A DNA stretch of 64,000 bases from Bacillus sp. FJAT-27264 (GTDB taxonomy: Bacteria > Bacillota > Bacilli > Paenibacillales > Paenibacillaceae), in NCBI RefSeq assembly GCF_001682855.1, contig NZ_MAQW01000034.1:42342-106341 (forward strand), read 5' to 3'. The position numbers and the translations under genes are program-made. Within the stretch, counting starts at the first letter, position 1. The number at the start of each line of letters is the position of its first letter. The notes beneath the pieces are model-generated. The model was not told the DNA's origin. It did no database searches and saw nothing but the letters and a program-made list of their open reading frames with translations. Shown here piece after piece: positions 33,718 to 42,512 of this stretch.

Positions 33718-36103
33718 ACAGGCGGTAGAATTGCTTCGTGTGGACACGGAGCTTTTTACGCTTTTCATTCAAGGACGGCCCTATCATCCTACGGTAGAGA
33801 CTTTGCAGCTTCATCGGTCTACGGGTCAGGAGTGGGTGAATGCGCAGCTTGGACTTGTGTGCTCCGAACGGCTTGGTAACGTTCAGATCAAAATCTTTGC
33901 CCCTGAAGCTAACGGGATGGTGGAGTGGAGTCCGGGGGAAGCTACGTTCCCATGTTTCTATGAGACCCAGTCGTATGAGCTGGTGATTCAGAAGAAGACC
34001 TCTGAGAACCTTTCTTTTTACCATGATAGTGTGCTGCTGCGGCAGGCGATCAAGCCTTTAGGGGATTCGCTCCTTGTCGGTGCGCTGAATTTCGGGAATG
34101 AAGTCGGCCTGACGGAATGGGAAATCAGGAGTGAGGGGCAGACGCTGCTGCGGGTGGAGATGGAGATTTTCCCCTCGAAGATGGATTACAAGCTGGATTA
34201 CCAGAATATTTTGCATGAAGTGAACGAGCAGATTTATAATTTAGCCTTTGATTTTTTGCGCAAAACCTACCAATTAACAGGCCTGCGGGAGACGCAGCAT
34301 CAGAGCTTGACGGAGTTTTTTACGATACTACAGCATGTCTTTAGACAGCTCTTGGACGCTGTTGAGCGGATTAACAGGAATCCGAATTATGCGTTGCTCC
34401 AGGACCGCCGGCTGGTGGATGCCAATCGGGTCAAAAAGGCCGGAAGAGAGAATATCCGCGAGCTCGCCAAGCATCCTGAACGGCTGAGAGAAGACAAGAA
34501 CCATGGATTCTTAAGCATCGATGGCCGAAGCTACACTGCTACACATTTATTGGAGACGCGCAGACGCCTCGCCTATGATACGAATGAGAACCGGTTCATC
34601 CGCTGGATGCTGGAACGTATTCATGGGAAGCTTAAGGAGCTTAAGGGTCGCTGGAAGCTGAACAACCGGACCTCAGATGCATTACTCCTTAGAAAAATTG
34701 ACGCTATGCTTACCCAACTGGAGCGGGTGCTTAAGATGGACTTCTTGCGTGAGGCTGGGATGCTGAAGCAGATGTCCGTTACGCTTGTGCTGCAGATGGC
34801 TCCGGGATATCGTGAAGTCTATCGCTTTTACCTCATGCTGCTTAAAGGCCTGTCTATTCAGGGTGAACTATTCCGCTTATCCATGAAGGATGTTGCTCAG
34901 CTCTATGAGTATTGGTGCTTCCTCAAGCTGAATCAACTCCTGGGGCAGAAGTATAAGCTGGTGAAGCAGGATATTATTAAGGTGAACCGGAACGGGATTT
35001 TTGTGACGTTGGATCAATCGCGCAGTGCGCAGATGGTATACGAGAATCCGGTGAACGGAGAGCAGTTTATCTTGTATTACAATGCGATACCTGACTCGGA
35101 TAAGACACCGACGCTTAGTCAGCGACCGGATAATGTACTAACACTGAAGAAGAAGGATGCTGGCAAAATCAAAGAGTACAAGTATGTTTTTGATGCAAAA
35201 TATCGCTTAAATCCTGCTTATGAAGATACTTCTTACCAGAAAAAGTATAGACAGCCTGGGCCTGAAGAGGACGACATTAATACGATGCACCGCTATCGGG
35301 ACGCCATTGTGTATCAGGAGAAAGTCTCGGGGGAATATGAACGAAGCATGTTCGGCGCGTATGTGTTATTTCCGTACCCAGATGAGAAGCGGTATAAGAC
35401 CCACCATTTCTATAAAAGCATTGAGCTGCTGAATATTGGCGCCTTGCCGTTTCTACCGAATTCTACAAGCTTGGTGCAGAAATTCCTGGATGAGATTATT
35501 CAGGATAGTCCGGAAAAAGCTTACGAACGCTCCACACGTCCACGCGGGACGAAAGAGTATTATGCCAACCAGCTTGCAGGCAAAAATGTGCTTGTCGGCT
35601 CTGTCCGGGGACCGGAGCAGGTGGAGGCGGCGAGGAAGCATTGTTTTTACCATGTGCCGTTAAAGAACCTTTCGGACGTGAAAATCCTCACCCAGATCGA
35701 GTACGTGGCGATGTGCCAATCGCGGAAAAAGTTCTTTGATCCTACAAAAACGGGTATTCACTGGGTAGGCAAAGTTACAGATTGGAAGGTGCTACGGCGT
35801 AAGGAGATTAAGGAAATCCCTTGCCGTCCGGGAACGGAGGAAGAGTTGTATGTCCGATTTTCGATTAAGAAATGGGAGGAGGTAGCAGCCCCCATTTCAC
35901 TAGGAGGACAGGGAATCTACACAGTGCTCTATACAAGCAAGTATATCCTGGACCGTGCCCTTGAAATTGCGGAGCTTCGCTTGGACACGGAGGAAGATAT
36001 TCAGGAATGGCGGGAGAAGCGCCGCAAGGGCAGAGTGAAGGTGAAGCTGGATCATGAGCAGTATGTGGATTTAGGGAAGGTTGTGGAGGTTCGCAATATT
36101 TAA
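33689..36103 (+). CDS. McrC-like DUF2357 nuclease with extra C-terminal domain
   Basis: About 804 residues. A long DUF2357-type helical region includes QLYEYWCFLKLNQLLG. A PD-(D/E)XK core follows: RPDNVLTLK near 479, FDAKYRL near 501 and MHRYRDAIVY. After about residue 595 there is a roughly 200-residue extension absent from the first McrC-like protein. It begins NVLVGSVRGPEQVEAARKH and contains QIEYVAMCQSRKKFF, IHWVGKVTDWKVLRRKEI and YVRFSIKKWEE, which by eye resembles a PUA/ASCH/EVE-like reader of modified bases. ATG 33689 follows GGAGG; the upstream in-frame TTG at 33647 is less likely. Confidence 0.8.
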   Translation: MDSLHTGSLKQAVELLRVDTELFTLFIQGRPYHPTVETLQLHRSTGQEWVNAQLGLVCSERLGNVQIKIFAPEANGMVEWSPGEATFPCFYETQSYELVIQKKTSENLSFYHDSVLLRQAIKPLGDSLLVGALNFGNEVGLTEWEIRSEGQTLLRVEMEIFPSKMDYKLDYQNILHEVNEQIYNLAFDFLRKTYQLTGLRETQHQSLTEFFTILQHVFRQLLDAVERINRNPNYALLQDRRLVDANRVKKAGRENIRELAKHPERLREDKNHGFLSIDGRSYTATHLLETRRRLAYDTNENRFIRWMLERIHGKLKELKGRWKLNNRTSDALLLRKIDAMLTQLERVLKMDFLREAGMLKQMSVTLVLQMAPGYREVYRFYLMLLKGLSIQGELFRLSMKDVAQLYEYWCFLKLNQLLGQKYKLVKQDIIKVNRNGIFVTLDQSRSAQMVYENPVNGEQFILYYNAIPDSDKTPTLSQRPDNVLTLKKKDAGKIKEYKYVFDAKYRLNPAYEDTSYQKKYRQPGPEEDDINTMHRYRDAIVYQEKVSGEYERSMFGAYVLFPYPDEKRYKTHHFYKSIELLNIGALPFLPNSTSLVQKFLDEIIQDSPEKAYERSTRPRGTKEYYANQLAGKNVLVGSVRGPEQVEAARKHCFYHVPLKNLSDVKILTQIEYVAMCQSRKKFFDPTKTGIHWVGKVTDWKVLRRKEIKEIPCRPGTEEELYVRFSIKKWEEVAAPISLGGQGIYTVLYTSKYILDRALEIAELRLDTEEDIQEWREKRRKGRVKVKLDHEQYVDLGKVVEVRNI

Positions 36104-36111
36104 AGTCGTAG

Positions 36112-36234
36112 ATGCACGGGAACATCGCCGAGCTGGGGATGGATCATACGCAAATGGATTTGGCGGTCAGGTTAACAGGCGAGTTGTTGGAGCTATCGGA
36201 TTTCGTACTGCTATCCCTTGCGTTGTGTTCTTGA
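36112..36234 (+). other. Possible 40-residue ORF or remnant, Spo0E-like in flavour
   Basis: ATG 36112 to TGA 36232 encodes GNIAELGMDHTQMDLAVRL and then a hydrophobic tail. The first part loosely resembles the Spo0E helical hairpin, but the SxxLD signature is replaced by a TGELLEL segment. No clear ribosome site is present. It is treated as a possible remnant. Confidence 0.25.
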
Positions 36235-36290
36235 AATAGCTACATATATGTGAGGTCCTCGAAGAAGCCCCCACAAAATTGATGAATGAA

Positions 36291-36335
36291 AAGACCGTCG
36301 AACATGAAGCTAATGTTCCTGACGGTCTTTTTTTA
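36291..36335 (+). terminator. Rho-independent terminator
   Basis: Stem AAGACCGTC / GACGGTCTT with a loop that also pairs internally (GAACAT / ATGTTC), followed by TTTTTTATG. It probably ends the second restriction operon. Confidence 0.8.
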
Positions 36336-36517
36336 TGTTCAGCTAAATTATAGGATCCCAGAATTCCTTATTTCCACTGAAATTAAGTCGCATCTACTAA
36401 TAAACGACAAAAATCTACAACTTTTGACCTAATTGTCCGATATTTAGCTTATAGGGCTCACTAAGGTCTCAGAGTTATGAGTTGTGGATATCCGAACTGA
36501 ATTTGGTAAGCGCCAAT

Positions 36518-36542
36518 GAAAAAAACCGCCACTACGGGCGGT
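36518..36542 (-). terminator. Terminator of the small minus-strand gene
   Basis: Read on the minus strand: GACCGCCC / GGCGGT with loop GTAGT, then a run of T. It lies just after the stop of the 36566-36928 gene. Confidence 0.7.
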
Positions 36543-36565
36543 CTATTCGTTCATTAATATTTATG

Positions 36566-36928
36566 TTAATTTTCCGGAGCATCAAGGTAAGCGTGTGCGT
36601 CTTCAACAGTATCGAAGAACTTGATGAATCCTCCAAACATTCTTTTCATTTGCATTCTATAAATTGAGCTAGTTGTGACGGAGGCCCAACTCTTTTCCGT
36701 TGAAAGTCCGTATTTTACGACAAGTTCATTTGAGGTGGATAGTTCTTGCGCTACATCTTGGGAAAGGACTTTGGCATCGGATAAATCACCAATGGCGGTA
36801 AATCCAGGTTTTGTTTTTTCAAGGTTCTCGGTAAGTTCATCGACATATTGTTGAACATTATCCTTGGTAACCGAATAGATTTTGAGATAGAGCCTGTTCT
36901 TTTTTTCATCGTAATTGATTGTGAACAT
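36566..36928 (-). CDS. Small protein with STAS/SpoIIAA-like fold, function unknown
   Basis: A 120-residue soluble protein. The pattern is a short beta start (MFTINYDEKKNRLYLKI), a helix, GFTAIGDLSDAKV, a helical stretch with many polar residues, then FIKFFDTVEDAHAYL at the end. This is the layout of SpoIIAA/STAS-like domain proteins. It resembles the C-terminal domain of the divergent XRE protein at 37102 and the protein at 53356 in layout and end motifs, suggesting a lineage-expanded family. No ligand site was identified. Confidence 0.5.
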   Translation of the reverse strand: MFTINYDEKKNRLYLKIYSVTKDNVQQYVDELTENLEKTKPGFTAIGDLSDAKVLSQDVAQELSTSNELVVKYGLSTEKSWASVTTSSIYRMQMKRMFGGFIKFFDTVEDAHAYLDAPEN

Positions 36929-37101
36929 TATGTATTCCTCCTGATTGTCTGTAAAATCAACTTAACTAAAGTATAGGGTATGATTTATTAATCATTCCAC
37001 GGACTATAAGTCACATAGACTGAAATTCTCCAAAAGTATTTCAAGAAGTGCATAATCAAATCTTTATTTTACATATAGAAGAGGCTGTTGGAGGTTGTTG
37101 T

Positions 37102-37794
37102 ATGGATATACTTGCTGAGTTTGGAAACAGGGTTAAGGAACTGCGGTTGCGTAGCGGAATCTCGCAAGAACTGCTGGCGCATCGCTCCGAACTGGATCGG
37201 ACATATATAAGTGGGGTGGAACGTGGTATGCGTAACATCAGCTTAGTTAATATCGAGAAGATTGCAAACGGGCTGAGCGTTCCAATGAATTACTTGTTTT
37301 CAAGTGAGCGGTTTTCAAGCAATCCTGTTCCTTTAAAGAAAGATGTTGAAGTTCCAATCTCCGAACGATTCAAGTATCATTTGGACTGTGACCAAAAGTT
37401 ACTCACTATCCAGATTCAAGGATTACTAACCGGAGCAAATGTGGATTATATATCGAAAATATGGAAAGGCATTGTCTCTAACTTTGCGGAGGGAGAATTA
37501 AGTGTTTTCGTTGATCACAGAGACATGAAAGCGTCGGATGGGGAGCCTGTTGTTTTTTTTCCTGAAGTTATTGAGAAAGCGGTTCTGCTTCAACAGAGTG
37601 TGATCGCGCGCAGCAAAAAGGCTATAGTATTATGTAATTCGGAATTCATGGTACATCAATTGAATTATATGACAACCAGAAGTGGGGTATGGCACAAGAC
37701 TAATCCCTTGTACGGCAAGGATAAGGATATGTTAGGTGAAGCTTATGAATTATTAGATGTTAACGGGAATGAATTAGTTAAACCTATGAAGTAA
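37102..37794 (+). CDS. XRE-family regulator with C-terminal STAS-like domain
   Basis: A 230-residue protein. The N-terminal HTH is FGNRVKELRLRSGISQELLA...RTYISGVERGMRNISLVNIEKIANGL (about 5-55). The C-terminal part, about 80-215, has FKYHLDCDQKLLTIQIQG, SVFVDHRDMKAS, a helix rich in Ala/Val/Gln, IARSKKAIVLCNSE and then MLGEAYELL. That resembles the STAS-like proteins at 36566 and 53356. The domain may act as a signal-sensing module. ATG 37102, behind GGAGG, is better than the upstream 37048 start. It diverges from the 36566 gene and may regulate it. Confidence 0.7.
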   Translation: MDILAEFGNRVKELRLRSGISQELLAHRSELDRTYISGVERGMRNISLVNIEKIANGLSVPMNYLFSSERFSSNPVPLKKDVEVPISERFKYHLDCDQKLLTIQIQGLLTGANVDYISKIWKGIVSNFAEGELSVFVDHRDMKASDGEPVVFFPEVIEKAVLLQQSVIARSKKAIVLCNSEFMVHQLNYMTTRSGVWHKTNPLYGKDKDMLGEAYELLDVNGNELVKPMK

Positions 37795-38122
37795 ACCGTT
37801 CGTGATATTAGAAAATTGCTAGGTCAAAGGCATGTTTCCTATGATTTCTACTATGTTCTTGAGAATGGACTTGTGTACGTTGGTTATAACATTCTTTAAG
37901 AACCTTGTTGTGAAAAGCTACTTTACCTAGGCTTACTTTCATGTTATAAAAATTTCATGGAAGTATTTCTACAAAAAGGAATCCATAAACCTTATTTGGA
38001 TTTTTAACAGAATATAATGGCTTGTATGCCATAAGCTAATAATCATTAGGGTATGCTTTAGCTAGAAGTAATCTTAGGAACTATCATACCGTAAGGTAAA
38101 CATAACATGAAAGGTAGATAAA
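37795..38122. other. Intergenic region, mostly featureless
   Basis: In frame after the XRE-gene stop there is an open stretch to about 37900 (encoding TVRDIRKLLGQRHVS and then a terminator codon). It could be read-through or a fragment of another gene. No ribosome site or repeat was found. The remainder is an AT-rich leader for the next gene. Confidence 0.3.
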
Positions 38123-38941
38123 ATGAGACTCTTAAATAATATAATAAACATGTTATTGTGGGGGATACCCGTGCTATTTCTTCTTTTTGGGGTAATCGTT
38201 TATACACCTGAATTTCTCGGAAAAAATAGTGAACCGGGACCCATTAAGCAACTATTAGACACACCTGTTAAGCTATCGTTATTATTAATGATATTGGTCT
38301 TTATTGCTTTAGTTTATATGTTTCTAACTATTGCAGCTTTCATGACAAAGAAAATCATTAAACACCGTGATGAAAATGATATATTAAGCAGGGACATCGG
38401 AGAATTTGAAATGCTTAAAGAAAAATTAGAACAATTTAAAGTGGAACTTAAAAATTGTGATGAAGAGAAGCGAATCATTTCCGAAAAGTTGGACCAGCAA
38501 CTGAAGAATAATAGTCAGAACAAACAAGATGAAGATGTAATAAAAAGAATAATTAACATCTTACCCGTTGAAAGAATGACCTACTTCACCAAGAAATTGT
38601 CATTTGGAAATAATTTTGAATATTCTTACATCGAAATGATCGAAGGGTATTTAAGGACTATAGAAAACCCAACATATATCTTCAATAATATATATCTAGA
38701 AGAGCAGAGGAATATGCTAGCAATTAAACTAAGAGAACTTATAATGGAGCTCTTTTTACATTTAGACAAGGTTGATTCAGTGAGAGACATATGGACAATC
38801 TCCCCAAGCTTAAAAGCTCGTAATCCATCTGAATACAATGATATTGTAAATACAGCGAATGATTTGGCGACGGAGGCCGGTAAAGTTTACGATAATATTA
38901 TAAAGCACTCAAGAAAGAACTTAGGAATGGATATTACATAA
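38123..38941 (+). CDS. Membrane protein with coiled coil, unknown
   Basis: A 272-residue protein. There are two membrane segments near the N-terminus (about residues 7-28 and 49-75), then a predicted coiled coil (about 80-135, FEMLKEKLEQFKVELKN). A soluble helical C-terminal domain (about 140-272) contains VERMTYFTKKLSFG and AIKLRELIMELFLHL. I do not recognise the family. The topology puts the long C-terminal part on one side of the membrane, probably the cytosol. It sits between defence genes and DUF1643, so a role as a membrane effector or sensor is possible but unproven. Confidence 0.6.
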   Translation: MRLLNNIINMLLWGIPVLFLLFGVIVYTPEFLGKNSEPGPIKQLLDTPVKLSLLLMILVFIALVYMFLTIAAFMTKKIIKHRDENDILSRDIGEFEMLKEKLEQFKVELKNCDEEKRIISEKLDQQLKNNSQNKQDEDVIKRIINILPVERMTYFTKKLSFGNNFEYSYIEMIEGYLRTIENPTYIFNNIYLEEQRNMLAIKLRELIMELFLHLDKVDSVRDIWTISPSLKARNPSEYNDIVNTANDLATEAGKVYDNIIKHSRKNLGMDIT

Positions 38942-39117
38942 TTGTATGTTGGGAACAAGTGATATCCGTGACAATTTTATTTTCAGGAGATTTTCTTTAC
39001 ATAGTAGTGGCCTAGAGTTTGAGTAGATTGATAGTCAGGTGGGGAATTTAATACGGGGAGTCATTACAAAGAATTGTTAAGGACTAGACTCCTTAAAGCT
39101 CGTAAGGAGGACTAAAT

Positions 39118-39732
39118 ATGGCACGTAAGCGTTTTTACTTTTCGAGTTATATAGACGAAGAGAGTATAAAAACTAATCCTGAAAATATTGAGGATGAAGG
39201 TGGACTGTACCGGTACTCAATTCGAATACCTTTTATCGATGCTGCAGAGAGGAGCGGAAAAAGAGCGATTGTAATTATGAAGAATCCGAGTAAGGCCGGC
39301 AAGTATGATCTAGTAGCAGAGAGGAAACTTTCGGATGACACCATCTATAAGGTACTGGATTACTTATACAAGCATGAGGAAAATTTCTCGGAGGTCATCA
39401 TTTTGAATTTATTTGCTCTCTATGGATCCGTTTTTAATAATGATTTAAATGAGCAAAAAATATATGGTAATGGGAATTTAGAAAAGAATAACAAAGTTAT
39501 TTCCGAGACCATAAAGAAACGCCTGAACGGCGATAGAATTGTTATTGCATGGGGGCAATACCCGAAGAAAAAGAACTTTGGGAATAATTACCGTAAACGA
39601 ATTAATCAAGTGATGAAACTTTTGGACGGGGCACCTTTGTGGAGGGTTGGGGATAAAGTAAAGATTGGAGATTGCGAATTTCCCCAACATGGCTTGCAGT
39701 GGGTGGACTTCGAGAAAATGGAGCCTCAATAA
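39118..39732 (+). CDS. DUF1643 family protein
   Basis: A 204-residue protein with the DUF1643 signatures IVIMKNPSKAGKYD (usual form 'MLNPSxAd'), a middle VIILNLFALYGSVFNNDL (usual 'vvNLFAlrat') and RIVIAWGQYPKK. The function is unknown; the family is frequent in mobile and phage-related regions. ATG 39118 follows AAGGAGG. It is separated from the membrane protein by 176 bp and is not obviously co-transcribed with it. Confidence 0.75.
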   Translation: MARKRFYFSSYIDEESIKTNPENIEDEGGLYRYSIRIPFIDAAERSGKRAIVIMKNPSKAGKYDLVAERKLSDDTIYKVLDYLYKHEENFSEVIILNLFALYGSVFNNDLNEQKIYGNGNLEKNNKVISETIKKRLNGDRIVIAWGQYPKKKNFGNNYRKRINQVMKLLDGAPLWRVGDKVKIGDCEFPQHGLQWVDFEKMEPQ

Positions 39733-40166
39733 GTGATGAATATTGAGGGGCTTTGAATAGAGTTAGAGTGGGAAATAAAATGACGGATACACTGAAGTGC
39801 CTTAGGGTGGAATTATAAATGTATTGTTACAATTTAGTTCTTACCTAATTAACAACTAGGTTTTGGTAGAGGTGATACTAAATATCCCAAGTGCTGACAC
39901 CTTTGATTTACAGAGCGATGATCTGCGCTTAAATACCAGTCACGGTAGGCTGAAGATTCTTCACGACGACAGGCTTGAACTCTCTTGTGCGGTCGCTCGG
40001 CACGGCATTTGCCACTGGTGTAGGGATTTTATCGGAGATATCCAAATTTTAGGGAACCTGAAATCTGTTTCATCAGTACCCAATTGGGGTTTAGAAATAT
40101 GAATCGAATATAAAAATCTATTTGAGTTGACTAATTGTCGACGGAAAATAAGTAGCCCTAAATTAG

Positions 40167-40197
40167 AAAACACCTGGTTTTTAAACAGGTGTTTTTT
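40167..40197 (+). terminator. Rho-independent terminator
   Basis: Stem AAAACACCTG / CAGGTGTTTT around a GTTTTTAAA loop, followed by TT. It is bidirectional in form. Confidence 0.7.
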
Positions 40198-40468
40198 CAC
40201 GTTTTTAAAGATATCGGTGAACTATTCAATCAAGAGGGAATCATTCGAATGGCAAACTTTCTCCCGGTCGTAATACTTTCACCATGTTCCTTTAGCTCGA
40301 AATGAGCGATTATAGAACTGCAAGACGCATCGGTTCTTATTCGGACGGACGTAACGAGGCGGGGATATCCATATATCCCGCAGTGCCGTGCATGGTATGT
40401 TACGGTATCCTGTGCGATCCGGCTCGGTAAGAATCCACTATTTGGGGTTCGATTCCCCAATCGCCTAG

Positions 40469-40654
40469 GGAGCGATTCTGGTAGAATACTCGACTTTCAA
40501 TCGAGCAAAAAAAATTGAGCAACAGAAAGACCAAAGGATAAAATCCCTAGCGGCTAGTTTGAGCGCACTGCAGGCTGGCTTTGTAATCCGTGGATACCGC
40601 TGGAACGAAACTCCGGGGAATTCGTTTGGATGGATGAGAAAGAAGGACGACTGA
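40469..40654 (+). pseudogene. C-terminal coding fragment of an unknown protein
   Basis: An open stretch of 61 codons ending in TGA. It follows an in-frame TAG, has no usable start, and reads as protein-like sequence: GAILVEYSTFNRAKKIEQQ, then LQAGFVIRGYRWNETPGNSF, then GWMRKKDD. The family was not recognised. The low-complexity helix followed by a compact aromatic end suggests a genuine but truncated gene. Confidence 0.35.
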
Positions 40655-40778
40655 TGTGTAGTCAGGCTTCTGCCCAAAACCCTTGAAAATCACTCGCAGA
40701 TCGTCCAGCTAAAACGAGATTCCGTCAAAACCACAGTGGGATTTAATCCAATGGTCGAAATATTAAGGGGGAACGAAT

Positions 40779-41894
40779 ATGTTAAAAAAAGTAACCATTC
40801 AAGCGGACCAGCGGGGTTTGCTCTTTCATAAAGGAAGTTATGTTAAAAAACTTATGCCGGGAACGTACAACTATTTCTCGTGGTCGCAAAGCACAGTTGT
40901 GGTAATGAATATAGCGAAACCGTTCGACGTAGAGGGCAAAGACTTGCAGTTGTTCCTTCACGATGAGGATCTCTCGCGCGAACTTAATATCGTACGAGTG
41001 CAAGACCACGAATATGTTCTGCGTTACGAGGACGGGCAATTCGTACAACTGCTTAAGCCTGGTATCTATGCTTTTTGGAACATACTTAGAAAACATACCT
41101 TCATACATACAGACACCAGACAACCTGAGTTATCTCCCGAGGTAGATCGTTCCATTTTATCGAAGCTCACAGCCCATGTGCAGGCCTTCGAAATCGCGAG
41201 TAACGAATCTGGTTTTTTATTTTATGATCACGTGATGCAACAAGAGATTTCTCCCGGAAAGTATTACTTCTGGAAAGGCCCAGTGTCGGTTATGGTCAAG
41301 AAGATTGATCTGAGACAACAACAAATGGATCTTATCGGCCAGGAAATAATGACAGAAGACAAGGTTACACTGCGGCTGAATTTCGTTTGTCAATACAAGA
41401 TCGTAAACCCGCTGCGCGCTTTGGAAATGAAATCGTTTGACGAACAGATTCATATCCAGCTTCAGCTCATGTTGCGGGAGTATGTCGGGACGCTTAAATT
41501 AGATGATCTTTTAAAACGGAAAGAGGACATTGCGTCGTTCATCTTATCTCGTATGCATGAGAAGAGCGAAGAGTTCGGCGTACAGTTCCTGGGCGCGGGA
41601 GTTAAGGATGTTATTTTGCCAGGAGAAATGAAAGAGATCTTAAACACCGTCCTAATGGCGGAAAAGAAGGCCCAAGCCAATCTAATTACTCGCCGGGAAG
41701 AGACAGCATCTACGCGCAGCTTGCTTAATACCGCAAAGCTAATGGACGAGAACCAGACGTTGTTCCGCTTGAAAGAGCTGGAATTCTTAGAGAAAATATG
41801 CGAAAAGGTCGGGTCCATCTCTTTAACGGGTGGTGGAGATCTGCTTGAGCGGTTGAGTTCGCTTATTGGGGAGAGAAAGCCAGCAAGCAAATAA
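40779..41894 (+). CDS. SPFH/slipin-family protein
   Basis: A 371-residue SPFH (stomatin/prohibitin/flotillin/HflK) family protein. The slipin-like pattern is EISPGKYYFWKG..VSVMVKKIDLRQQQMDL, GQEIMTEDKVTLRLNFVCQYKIV, LREYVGTLKLDDLLKRKEDI and FGVQFLGAGVKDVILPGEMKEILN, then a helical AEKKAQANLITRREETASTRS coil. No N-terminal membrane helix is seen. Instead the first 140 residues form two repeats starting with QRGLLF..G.YVK and ESGFLFYDH. Such proteins scaffold membrane domains or protease complexes; partners are unknown. ATG 40779 follows AAGGGGG. Confidence 0.85.
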   Translation: MLKKVTIQADQRGLLFHKGSYVKKLMPGTYNYFSWSQSTVVVMNIAKPFDVEGKDLQLFLHDEDLSRELNIVRVQDHEYVLRYEDGQFVQLLKPGIYAFWNILRKHTFIHTDTRQPELSPEVDRSILSKLTAHVQAFEIASNESGFLFYDHVMQQEISPGKYYFWKGPVSVMVKKIDLRQQQMDLIGQEIMTEDKVTLRLNFVCQYKIVNPLRALEMKSFDEQIHIQLQLMLREYVGTLKLDDLLKRKEDIASFILSRMHEKSEEFGVQFLGAGVKDVILPGEMKEILNTVLMAEKKAQANLITRREETASTRSLLNTAKLMDENQTLFRLKELEFLEKICEKVGSISLTGGGDLLERLSSLIGERKPASK

Positions 41895-41904
41895 AAATAA
41901 GTAA

Positions 41905-41928
41905 AGAGGGGCCATCGCCCCTCTTTTT
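41905..41928 (+). terminator. Rho-independent terminator
   Basis: Stem AGAGGGGC / GCCCCTCT with loop CATC and a TTTTTG tail, right after the SPFH gene. Confidence 0.85.
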
Positions 41929-41948
41929 GTTTAAATCAGAACATGGAT

Positions 41949-42490
41949 TTATTCCGTCAATCGAACCAACTCCGTGAAGTATTTCAATCCCTCTTCCACA
42001 ATATCACTGCGCCCGTAGGCATCCAAAAACAAATCTCTATACTGATCGGTCTTCAGATTATAATTCAGTGTCCATATTCCCCAATATAAATCGTAGTGTC
42101 TATCCCCAACGCCTCCATATCCCAGATCAATAAACCCGTTGAGTGAAAAGTGATCCATGATGATATTCGGCAAGCAGTAGTCCCCATGAATGATCACATT
42201 GTCTGCGGGGGAGTAATTGAACGTATTTAAGAGACTACATACTCTGAATCCGATTCATAGGCTATGGCAGTAGGTGCGACATGATGTCTATGTAAAAAAG
42301 AGGTCATTTTATATTCGCGTTCAAGTGAGTCACGTTCGCTTATTTTCAGAAAAGCACGTTCATTGCCCGAAACGAACAGAGTTTTTGCATTTTCGGAAGA
42401 GCTGCTGTCATAAAGGGTTGCTCCTTTTAGATATTGCCTGATAGCTGCGGGTACGGTCTCAATATCAAAGGAAATCTCCGTACGTTTCAT
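41949..42490 (-). pseudogene. Aminoglycoside phosphotransferase-like gene, internally deleted
   Basis: Two in-frame pieces of an APH/choline-kinase-like enzyme. The 5' piece (42227-42490) has the N-lobe with LFVSGNERAFLKIS, and ends at a stop after ESDSEYVVS. The 3' piece (41949-42197) has the catalytic IIHGDYCLPNIIMD (Brenner motif) and GFIDLGYGGVGDRHYDLYW (DxD metal motif). About 65-80 residues expected between the lobes are missing, and the join is out of frame. The two ORFs are remnants of one deleted gene, so phosphotransfer, and any resistance, is not expected. Confidence 0.8.
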
Positions 42491-42512
42491 ATTCTAACGC
42501 TCCGTTCTAATC

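Larger units (their letters stand above)
39733..40778. other. 1-kb gap with terminator and one coding remnant
   Basis: After DUF1643 no intact gene is convincing. The gap holds a terminator (40167-40197, listed separately) and a C-terminal coding fragment (40469-40654, listed separately). A TTGACT...GTCGAC stretch at about 40125-40141 resembles sequence at 3575-3590 (both GAGTTGACT-ATTGT-GAC). The minus-strand open stretch at 40230-40460 has no recognisable similarity. Confidence 0.4.

Noticed and set aside
40230-40460. A 76-codon minus-strand frame in the gap after DUF1643
   Set aside because: No ribosome site, no recognised motif, and the composition is not distinguishable from chance.
40444-40505. 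tRNA-like pieces: a GGGGTTCGATTCCCC T-arm-like hairpin and a CTCGACTTTCAATCGAG anticodon-arm-like hairpin (anticodon TTC)
   Set aside because: The arms are in the wrong order (T-arm before anticodon arm) and have no matching acceptor stem. The second arm lies inside a protein-like open frame (40469-40654), so the resemblance is taken as chance.
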